Assembly: GCA_040081075.1 (NCBI GenBank)
Contig: JBEBHJ010000022.1
Location: forward strand, 1-49,132
Length of the DNA stretch: 49,132 nt
Source: JANJUB01 sp040081075
Lineage (GTDB): Bacteria; Armatimonadota; Fimbriimonadia; Fimbriimonadales; Fimbriimonadaceae
Reading direction: 5' to 3'
Positions within the stretch are counted from its first letter, which is position 1. The number at the start of each line of letters is the position of its first letter. A program made the translations under genes and the position numbers. Shown here in pieces: positions 43,522 to 49,132 of this stretch. Below the pieces are notes generated by a model. That model made no database searches. It had not been told where the DNA came from and worked only from the letters and a program-made list of their open reading frames with translations.

Positions 43522-44759
43522 AGCTCCTTCTCCTTGGAGGGGCATTGCTCTTCTTTGGGGGATTATTCGCGCCTAAGCACCGGGCCCCTGAGCGCTACAC
43601 CTTCTTGATTTCCGGCAGCGCCGAAGGGAATCTTGCTCCATGCGGATGCACCAAGCCAATGTCGGGCGGCATTAAACGAAAAATCGCGGTGATTCGTGCG
43701 CTAGGGAGCAAAGGAAAGGACGTGATCATTCTTGAAAACGGGGGACTGGTGTCAGGCTCCTCGCGTCAGGACGAGATAAAGGCTGAGATACTTTCCGAAA
43801 GCCTCCGTACGGTGTCGGTCACGGCCATCAACCTCACGCGATCAGAAATCGGACTTGGCCCCGCAATGGTGGAGTCCATGCAACGGCTGTCGGGTGAAGC
43901 GTTTACGTCGGCGAGCTTTGAGGGTGCGCCCGCGCCACACAAGTTGTCGGGTCCCTTTTTGATTGTGGGTGTTTCTGATTCGGGCCCTGAAACTTCGCAA
44001 AAATACATTCCGCTGAGTTCAGCTGTAGAAGGCGCGTTGGCGACGGCGAAGGAGTTGAACAAGCGAAGCATCTTGTTACTTGATGGTCCGATAAAAACGG
44101 CTGAAACTCTTGCCCGAACTTATCCAGAAATTTACATGATCGTCTTTAGGTCGACGGGGGCCGCCGCGTCCGAGCCTGGCCGCGTAGGTTCCACCTGGCT
44201 CGTCTCTCCCGGCGAAAAGGCCAAGCAACTCATCCAAGTAACCGGGACGGCCAAAACTGCCTCGAAATACAGTGTGATCAAGCTTGGACCGGAAGTTCAA
44301 GATGATGAGGCGGCAGGGAGAGCCTATGGTCGATACTTGGACCGCATTGTTGACGAGAAGCTTTTCGAGCGCATCCCAAGAGGCAAAACGGCGGAGTATG
44401 TTGGTTCCAAAGCATGCGCATCCTGCCACGCAGGTGCTTACGAAAAGTGGAAGCAAACCGGTCACGCTCATGCCCTGAAAACCCTCGAACTCGACCGGCA
44501 CGATCGAGATCCAGACTGCGTCTCCTGCCATGTGGTAGGAATGGAGTCTCTATCCGGTTTCATGAATCGGGAGAAGACACCTGAACTTGCAGACGTTGGG
44601 TGTGAAAGTTGCCACGGCGCTGGACAGAAACACTCAGCTGATCCGAAGGCATATCCCTTCCAAAAATTGGGAGAAACGGCTTGTGCCACGTGCCACACTC
44701 CCGACACCAGTCCCAACTTTGACTTCAAAACTTACTGGGAAAAGGTTATCCACAATTAA
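43518..44759 (+). CDS. Multihaem cytochrome c (c554-like) fused to a degenerate 5'-nucleotidase-like domain
   Basis: The 413-residue exported protein has two parts. Residues about 25-260 follow the layout of the metallophosphoesterase half of 5'-nucleotidases (strand FLISGSAEGNLAPCGC, GGIKRKIAVIRAL, VIILENGG, NLTRSEIGLGP), but the metal-binding DxH, GD and GNHE motifs are replaced. The C-terminal part has four CxxCH haem sites (C300, C334, C362, C389) with GKTAEYVGSKACASCHAGAYEKWKQTGH, a typical cytochrome c554 start. The role is probably periplasmic electron transfer. It is translationally coupled to the DUF1573 gene. The last codons contain the first DnaA-box-like site. Confidence 0.9.
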   Translation: MKLLLLGGALLFFGGLFAPKHRAPERYTFLISGSAEGNLAPCGCTKPMSGGIKRKIAVIRALGSKGKDVIILENGGLVSGSSRQDEIKAEILSESLRTVSVTAINLTRSEIGLGPAMVESMQRLSGEAFTSASFEGAPAPHKLSGPFLIVGVSDSGPETSQKYIPLSSAVEGALATAKELNKRSILLLDGPIKTAETLARTYPEIYMIVFRSTGAAASEPGRVGSTWLVSPGEKAKQLIQVTGTAKTASKYSVIKLGPEVQDDEAAGRAYGRYLDRIVDEKLFERIPRGKTAEYVGSKACASCHAGAYEKWKQTGHAHALKTLELDRHDRDPDCVSCHVVGMESLSGFMNREKTPELADVGCESCHGAGQKHSADPKAYPFQKLGETACATCHTPDTSPNFDFKTYWEKVIHN

Positions 44760-44857
44760 GAAATTATTATGGGGATAACCTCCAGGTTCAACATTCATAA
44801 TTGGGCGCATTTAGGCCAATTTTGAATCTCAAAACCTACACTTTCGGCTTTTCCACA
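44746..44857. other. Cluster of three DnaA-box-like sites in an AT-rich gap (possible oriC or dnaA-like gene control region)
   Basis: The E. coli-type consensus TTATCCACA occurs exactly at 44746-44754. One-mismatch sites are TTATCCCCA on the - strand (44770-44778) and TTTTCCACA at 44849-44857. The first two also form an inverted repeat (GGTTATCC at 44744-44751, GGATAACC at 44773-44780). The gap between 44755 and 44830 is visibly AT-rich compared with its surroundings, and a DnaA-like gene starts at 44890. This is either an origin of replication or an autoregulatory region. The evidence is motif-based only; the sites could be fortuitous. Confidence 0.45.
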
Positions 44858-44889
44858 CCCCTTGCGTTAATGGGAGCGGGGATATAGAC

Positions 44890-45876
44890 TTGGGGGCGGA
44901 GATGACAGGCAATGCAGATCGAGCTGTGCATGATGGAGCGCGCCAAAATGCCTCGGAAATTACGAGCGACCACAGCGGATTCAACACGTTTTCATTGCTC
45001 CCATCCAATGTACGAGCAGTCGAAAAGGCCATCCTCTTTGGCGCAAATCAAGCTCGGCTTGTCATCTTGGTTGGACCCAGCGGTTGGGGCAAAACTCACC
45101 TCTTAAAGGCCACCAGTTCGCTAATTATGAAAGCTGACCGCACGGCGCGCCCCGTGTTTCAGAACTGTTCCGAAGGGTTTAGTGTGAACCACATGGCGGA
45201 TCATCATCAGCCTCTTCTTCTTGATGATTTGCAAGCTTGTTCAGGCCGACAACGCGATCGGACAATGCTCGCCAAGGCGATTGAAAGGCGGATTCGCTCT
45301 GGACACCAAACTATGCTATGTCTTACGGCCAATAGTTTGACTTGCGACATGCGCCAGTGGTTGCCGTATTTCCATCGTTGGAACATTGAAACAATCGCGC
45401 GCCCCAGCACCCCCGAAAAGCGAGTTTTGGCAGATCATATGGCGCGAAACGAGGGAATCACGTTAGGTGATCCGCTTTTAGCCGTACTCGCGAATCGACT
45501 CAGCGGCAATGGGTTGACGTTGCGCGGAGCATTGACTAGGCTTCGACTGTATGGAGACCGCTGGGTCACTGATGAAGAAATCCTGCGAGCGTGGGGGCTT
45601 TTGAATCCGTACTTCTTAGACAACGGCACTTGGGATATGCACCAATCACTTTGGGAGTTGCTGGTTGACCGATTGGAGCGCGATCACGATACGGCCATCT
45701 ACGTGATGCGTCAGGTTTGCGGCCTGCCCGAGGATTCGCTTGCGCGGTATCTTGAGAAACCCCCGTCGGAGATTCATCGCGCGTGCAAACGGGTGATTGC
45801 TACGTTGCAGCGAGGGCAAGACGCGTCTGGTGACATGGAAAAGCTTCTTCGCCGTGTTGTTCGTCGCTTAAGCTAA
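44890..45876 (+). CDS. DnaA-like AAA+ ATPase with degenerate DNA-binding domain
   Basis: The 328-residue product resembles DnaA domains III-IV. NTFSLLPSN precedes Walker A GPSGWGKTH (62-70), followed by LLKA; Walker B is LLLDDLQ (109-115). YFHRWNIETI corresponds to the arginine-finger region, and a GALTRL region replaces NVRELEGAL. The C-terminus (IYVMRQVCGLPEDSLARYLEKPPSEIHRACKRV) is alignable with DnaA domain IV, but the GGRDHSTV motif that reads DnaA boxes is absent. It may be the divergent replication initiator of this lineage or a DnaA paralogue. The start is TTG at 44890 with purines 8 bp upstream; an ATG at 44902 is an alternative. It overlaps the converging GHL10-type gene by 4 bp. 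Confidence 0.72.
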   Translation: MGAEMTGNADRAVHDGARQNASEITSDHSGFNTFSLLPSNVRAVEKAILFGANQARLVILVGPSGWGKTHLLKATSSLIMKADRTARPVFQNCSEGFSVNHMADHHQPLLLDDLQACSGRQRDRTMLAKAIERRIRSGHQTMLCLTANSLTCDMRQWLPYFHRWNIETIARPSTPEKRVLADHMARNEGITLGDPLLAVLANRLSGNGLTLRGALTRLRLYGDRWVTDEEILRAWGLLNPYFLDNGTWDMHQSLWELLVDRLERDHDTAIYVMRQVCGLPEDSLARYLEKPPSEIHRACKRVIATLQRGQDASGDMEKLLRRVVRRLS

Positions 45877-47111
45877 CACCAAGCTTCCGGCAGGCAATCC
45901 CACAGATCGAACTCTGTTAGTTGCCCCGTACAAAATAGGATCGCGCCCTCTACGCCAGTCTCTCCGATTCGAGCAAGCGCCTTTCTCAATTTCTCGGGCC
46001 CAAATTTCTCCTTCGCCCGAGCCTCTTCGTGGTACAGGAAGTTCACCGCAATGCCGATCCAAAGGGACTCAAAGCCCTTCGCCCACACCTTTTGTCGGCC
46101 AATAGTTTCGGCGAGCAAATCGAGATATTGCTCAAACGTGCCAGGAAAGTGATCACGATAGTCCATTGGGATCGTGATTGGCATATAGGGAGCGAATTCT
46201 CGCCAGTCCTGCCCGATAAACCTGCCACTGTGAATGGGATTTTTGAAGATTGCGCCAGAGAGCTTAACCTTAGGGTTCGCTCGCTGAACAGCCTCATGAG
46301 AAAGGCGCGCAAATTCTGTAATCTGGTGGATCCGATAGCGATAAAAGAAATAATCCAAGTCCGCACGACCAGCTTGAAAAAATGACCCTTCGAGGATGAA
46401 GTTTGCCTTTGCGAGCCGGTCCATCTTGTCCCAATAAGCCGGAAGCACCCGAGGGCTCTGCTCCCAGTGTGCCTCTAAATAGGGGCGGTCATACAACTCG
46501 TGGAAAAAGGGTTCGTCCGGGTAAGCCTCGTTGATGAATCCGGCCCACTTGGGAAGCTCTTCCAGGCAGTAGTCGCAAAAACAATATTGATCTGGTGCGA
46601 GATCTCCGGGATACCGAATGTAGTCGTGGTGAATGCTGGCAACTTCGTATTTGCTCGCAAACTCCTCGTACATCGGCACGAGCCACTGATCGGTGTAGCC
46701 GGGGCGGCGAGCTGGACACATCCAGGCCGATTCGTATCGCCTTCCCCGCAGCGTTTCATCGCAAGTCGGTCTTCCATATTTATTGAGCGCCGCCCATTCT
46801 GGATGTTGCTGATAGGCTGCTCCTTGTTCACCTTCGTAGTAATCGATAAACCAGGCGTGTAAGGCGATGCCACGCATACGGCACTCTTCGAGGAGGACAG
46901 CAGGAAGATCGAACTCGCGATACTCGGGTTTGACGCAAGCCGCAAACTGCTCACTTGGCCAGCAGATACGACCGTCGCCTTCCTTTAGACCCATGAAGAG
47001 AGCGTTGATTCCGGCCTTTGCAACTTGGTCTAAATAGCGTTCTACCCCCTCTCGCGTGTTGCCAACCTCGCCTGTACCGGCCCATGCCCCTCGAATCTTT
47101 AGCGTGTTCAA
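45873..47111 (-). CDS. Glycoside-hydrolase-like TIM-barrel protein (GHL10/DUF4015-like)
   Basis: The 412-residue protein has the TIM-barrel pattern of the GHL10-type family: the strand KIRGAWAGTG, VAKAGINALFMGLKE, ALHAWFIDYYEG, then the conserved SIHHDYIRYPGD (likely catalytic Asp) and later KLSGAIFKNP and ITIPMDYRDHF. The family acts on polysaccharides, but its substrates are mostly unproven. No signal peptide is seen, so it may be cytoplasmic, unlike most members, or the start may be wrong. I kept the TTG at 47111, the only start codon after the in-frame stop of the HtrA gene. It overlaps the DnaA-like gene stop by 4 bp. Confidence 0.8.
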   Translation of the reverse strand: MNTLKIRGAWAGTGEVGNTREGVERYLDQVAKAGINALFMGLKEGDGRICWPSEQFAACVKPEYREFDLPAVLLEECRMRGIALHAWFIDYYEGEQGAAYQQHPEWAALNKYGRPTCDETLRGRRYESAWMCPARRPGYTDQWLVPMYEEFASKYEVASIHHDYIRYPGDLAPDQYCFCDYCLEELPKWAGFINEAYPDEPFFHELYDRPYLEAHWEQSPRVLPAYWDKMDRLAKANFILEGSFFQAGRADLDYFFYRYRIHQITEFARLSHEAVQRANPKVKLSGAIFKNPIHSGRFIGQDWREFAPYMPITIPMDYRDHFPGTFEQYLDLLAETIGRQKVWAKGFESLWIGIAVNFLYHEEARAKEKFGPEKLRKALARIGETGVEGAILFCTGQLTEFDLWDCLPEAWC

Positions 47112-47141
47112 AACACGAAGATTGTGACCGGTTGCCGAGAC

Positions 47142-48251
47142 TTACTGCTCTGACGCAAGAGTCAGGCTGACCTTCTTCGTCTGACCATCATGCCAAACCG
47201 TTACATTGACCTTATCGCCCGCGCGTAGGTCAAGGAGAAGCTTCGTCCAGTCAATCGGATCCGATATCTTCTGGCCATTGGCCTCCGTTAGCACATCAAA
47301 TTTCGATATGCCTGAACTTGGGTTCGAAACATCCAGGATGACCAAACCGTTTGCCGGGGGCGTTTTTTGAGTTACTTGGCGAGCATACAGACGACGCAGT
47401 CGCGGTTCACTAATCGGGAGCTCATAGACGTCGAAACCGGTTGAGCCGTAAGGAACTGCTCCGCTCTTGATCAAATCAGCGGTAACTCGCTTGACGCGAT
47501 TAATAGGTATTGCGAAGCCGATTCCAACGCTACCGCCACTGGGGGTTGCGATCGCTGTGTTGATTCCGATTACCTGCCCGCGATCATTGGTTAGGGCGCC
47601 TCCAGAGTTGCCGCTGTTGATGCTCGCGTCAGTTTGAATCGTATCACTCAAAATGGCGCTTTCTCGGCCCGCTTGCAAGGTTCGATTCAAGCTGCTCACG
47701 ACCCCCACGCTCAGCGTGTTGTCATAACCCAGCGGATTGCCCACGGCCATCACCCACTGTCCAATCTCAACTTTGGCGCTATCGCCAAGTTCAGCGGGCG
47801 AATACGTGCCCGACGTGAGCTTGATTACCGCGACATCAGATCGGGGGTCTGTACCGACCAACTTGGCATCGACACTGCGTCCGTCGGCCAGTCTCACCGT
47901 GAGAGACTCTGCGCCTGCTACCACATGGTTGTTGGTGACTACGTATCCGTCGTTTGAGATCAAAACACCCGAGCCAGTACCTGTTGTAACGTGGGAAACT
48001 CGATCAAACCAGTCGGTAATGGCTTCGGTCTTCGTAACGCTCACAACCGAGGGAAGAATCTTCTTGGCTGATGCGCGAAAGTCAAAAGGCGCCCCCGGTG
48101 AAAGTTGAGCGGGAGTCACCTCAACAAACTTGCCACCTTCTAGACGGGAGATCACATCGCTTTCTTGAAGCTTATGGTCAAGTCTCAAGGCAAACATCAC
48201 ACCTGCGAAGGCCGCCACAAAAACGCCAAGGGCAATACCAAACTTCTTCAC
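47142..48251 (-). CDS. HtrA/DegP-type periplasmic serine protease with one PDZ domain
   Basis: This 369-residue trypsin-like protease has an N-terminal membrane anchor or signal (MKKFGIALGVFVAAFAGVMFA; GTG start). The catalytic triad is visible: H109 in VTNNHVV, D139 in RSDVAVIK and S216 in GNSGGAL. A C-terminal PDZ domain runs from about 280 (LVILDVSNPSSGISKFDVLTEANGQKISDP). Proteins of this class degrade misfolded envelope proteins. The gene is divergent from hslU, with about 100 bp between them, an interesting pairing of envelope and cytoplasmic quality control. It lies upstream of the GHL10-type gene on the same strand. Confidence 0.96.
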   Translation of the reverse strand: MKKFGIALGVFVAAFAGVMFALRLDHKLQESDVISRLEGGKFVEVTPAQLSPGAPFDFRASAKKILPSVVSVTKTEAITDWFDRVSHVTTGTGSGVLISNDGYVVTNNHVVAGAESLTVRLADGRSVDAKLVGTDPRSDVAVIKLTSGTYSPAELGDSAKVEIGQWVMAVGNPLGYDNTLSVGVVSSLNRTLQAGRESAILSDTIQTDASINSGNSGGALTNDRGQVIGINTAIATPSGGSVGIGFAIPINRVKRVTADLIKSGAVPYGSTGFDVYELPISEPRLRRLYARQVTQKTPPANGLVILDVSNPSSGISKFDVLTEANGQKISDPIDWTKLLLDLRAGDKVNVTVWHDGQTKKVSLTLASEQ

Positions 48252-48296
48252 GTTCCTATTTTACGATTGGCGTTGGCTCATGGTTTCCAATTGCCC

Positions 48297-48324
48297 TTGA
48301 AATCCCCGAGTGAGCCGTTATGTT
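48297..48324 (+). promoter_or_regulatory. Candidate sigma-70 promoter for hslU
   Basis: TTGAAA (48297-48302) and TATGTT (48319-48324) are spaced by 16 nt, with five and four matches to the consensus hexamers. Transcription would start near 48331, some 22 nt before the hslU ATG at 48353. No heat-shock inverted repeat (CIRCE) is seen in this gap. Confidence 0.5.
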
Positions 48325-48352
48325 AGGGGCTGAGCCTGTCACAATAGAATCA

Positions 48353-49132
48353 ATGCACCTTCCCATTGAAGACTTGACCCCTCGCCAAATTGTCGCTGAG
48401 CTTGATCGTTACATCGTCGGTCAAAGCGAGGCGAAGAAAGCCGTTGCGGTCGCGTTGAGAAATCGCTTCCGTCGCCAACGTGTTCCGGCGAACATGCGTG
48501 ATGACATTTTGCCAAAGAACATCCTTATGATTGGCCCAACGGGGGTGGGGAAGACCGAGATTGCCCGCCGCTTGGCTCAAATCGCTCGAGCTCCATTCAT
48601 CAAGGTCGAAGCCACCAAATTCACGGAAGTGGGTTATGTTGGGCGCGACGTGGATGCTATGGTTCGGGATCTGGCAGGAATCGCCGTTCGCCTTGTGGAG
48701 CGTGAGAAGTTCGAAGAAGTTCGCCCGATTGCGGAGACTTTAGCTTACGAACGATTGGTGGATTTGCTTGAGCACCACATGCCACCTGACGAAGAAAACA
48801 CAGAAGAGGAAGAGGACTGGGAAAAGACGCAAGCCGCGCGCGACAAGAAGCGATACGAGCTTAGACGCAGAATCGAAAAGGGAGAGTTTGACCGCACATT
48901 GGTCGAAGTAAACACCGAAGAAGCAGGCACCAACTTCTTGCAGGTCTTCACCAATCAAGGCATCGAAGAAATGGGCCTCGACGCCTTCCCCCACCTCAAC
49001 AGCACCAAGACGATGACCCGCAAGGTGACGGTTTTGGAGGCTAAGGAGGTCATTATCCAAGATGAATCAAGCCGATTGGTGGACCAAGGTGGAATCAATC
49101 GCGAAGCCATCGAGCGCGCCGAACAAACCGGC
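48353..49132 (+). CDS. hslU: ATP-dependent protease ATPase subunit HslU (ClpY), 5' part
   Basis: The first 260 residues of HslU are present; the gene runs off the window's end. It starts IEDLTPRQIVAELDRYIVGQSEAKKAVAVALRNR, the standard HslU opening. Walker A is GPTGVGKT (61-68) and the pore-loop GYVG is at 94-97. The I domain lies around 130-240 with an acidic insert (EENTEEEEDWE), and the last residues (INREAIERAEQTG) come just before Walker B. HslU unfolds substrates for the HslV peptidase. The usual upstream hslV is not here; the neighbour is a divergent htrA-like gene, so hslV must lie downstream or elsewhere. Confidence 0.96.
   Translation, partial: MHLPIEDLTPRQIVAELDRYIVGQSEAKKAVAVALRNRFRRQRVPANMRDDILPKNILMIGPTGVGKTEIARRLAQIARAPFIKVEATKFTEVGYVGRDVDAMVRDLAGIAVRLVEREKFEEVRPIAETLAYERLVDLLEHHMPPDEENTEEEEDWEKTQAARDKKRYELRRRIEKGEFDRTLVEVNTEEAGTNFLQVFTNQGIEEMGLDAFPHLNSTKTMTRKVTVLEAKEVIIQDESSRLVDQGGINREAIERAEQTG

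Noticed and set aside
1..49132. CRISPR arrays, tRNA or rRNA genes, insertion sequences
   Set aside because: No regularly spaced repeats, T-loop/anticodon patterns or transposase-like frames were found by eye.

Overview
The window is an ordinary-looking bacterial chromosome segment of moderate GC, densely coded on both strands, with a high share of TTG and GTG starts and few strong Shine-Dalgarno sites. Secreted sulfatases, a PEP-CTERM protein, a DUF1559-like pseudopilin, a TamB-like giant, a Hen1/Pnkp RNA-repair pair and a non-canonical DnaA-like gene together suggest a free-living, two-membraned bacterium. Armatimonadota (Fimbriimonadia-like) is my best guess; Planctomycetota or a related group is possible. 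There are no rRNA, tRNA, IS, phage or CRISPR features that I can support.

Layout. (1) 1-4.75 kb, + strand: the end of a sulfatase, then hen1-pnkp with overlapping stop and start, a bacterial RNA-repair cassette. (2) 4.8-10.4 kb, - strand: a closely packed run reading from a DinB-like protein and a VOC protein, through a YgiB-like lipoprotein coupled to a glutathionylspermidine-synthase-like ATP-grasp ligase, a hypothetical protein, a transglutaminase-like cysteine peptidase and a GYF/CD225 membrane protein, to an N-terminally short macro-domain protein that converges on pnkp. (3) 10.4-20 kb: a secreted Ig-like protein, a lone sufB, two divergent glycosyltransferases, and a + strand glycan-catabolism pair (sulfatase and sialate O-acetylesterase). 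(4) 20-28.3 kb: metG, a PEP-CTERM protein preceded by a previously unlisted 37-codon ORF overlapping it as ATGA, an FAD oxidoreductase, a cheD/HDOD cluster and pyrG. (5) 28.3-39.1 kb, - strand: two lineage-specific hypothetical genes with a CT-dinucleotide tract and a 14-bp perfect hairpin, then tamB-like, acnA and an Asp/Gly repeat secreted protein. (6) 39.1-49.1 kb: a hydrolase whose start overlaps that of the repeat protein, a GNAT enzyme, a pseudopilin, a DUF1573 protein coupled to a multihaem cytochrome, a DnaA-like gene preceded by three DnaA-box-like sites in an AT-rich gap, a GHL10-type TIM barrel, an HtrA protease and the 5' part of hslU.

The observations I rate highest are: the DnaA-like gene that lacks the usual DNA-recognition motif but sits beside DnaA boxes (a possible origin); the CT tract that places a start codon one repeat unit out of frame with a signal peptide (possible phase variation); the ligase/peptidase/GYF/macro cluster facing the RNA-repair pair; the Asp/Gly 25-residue repeat protein; and the small ORF coupled to the PEP-CTERM gene.
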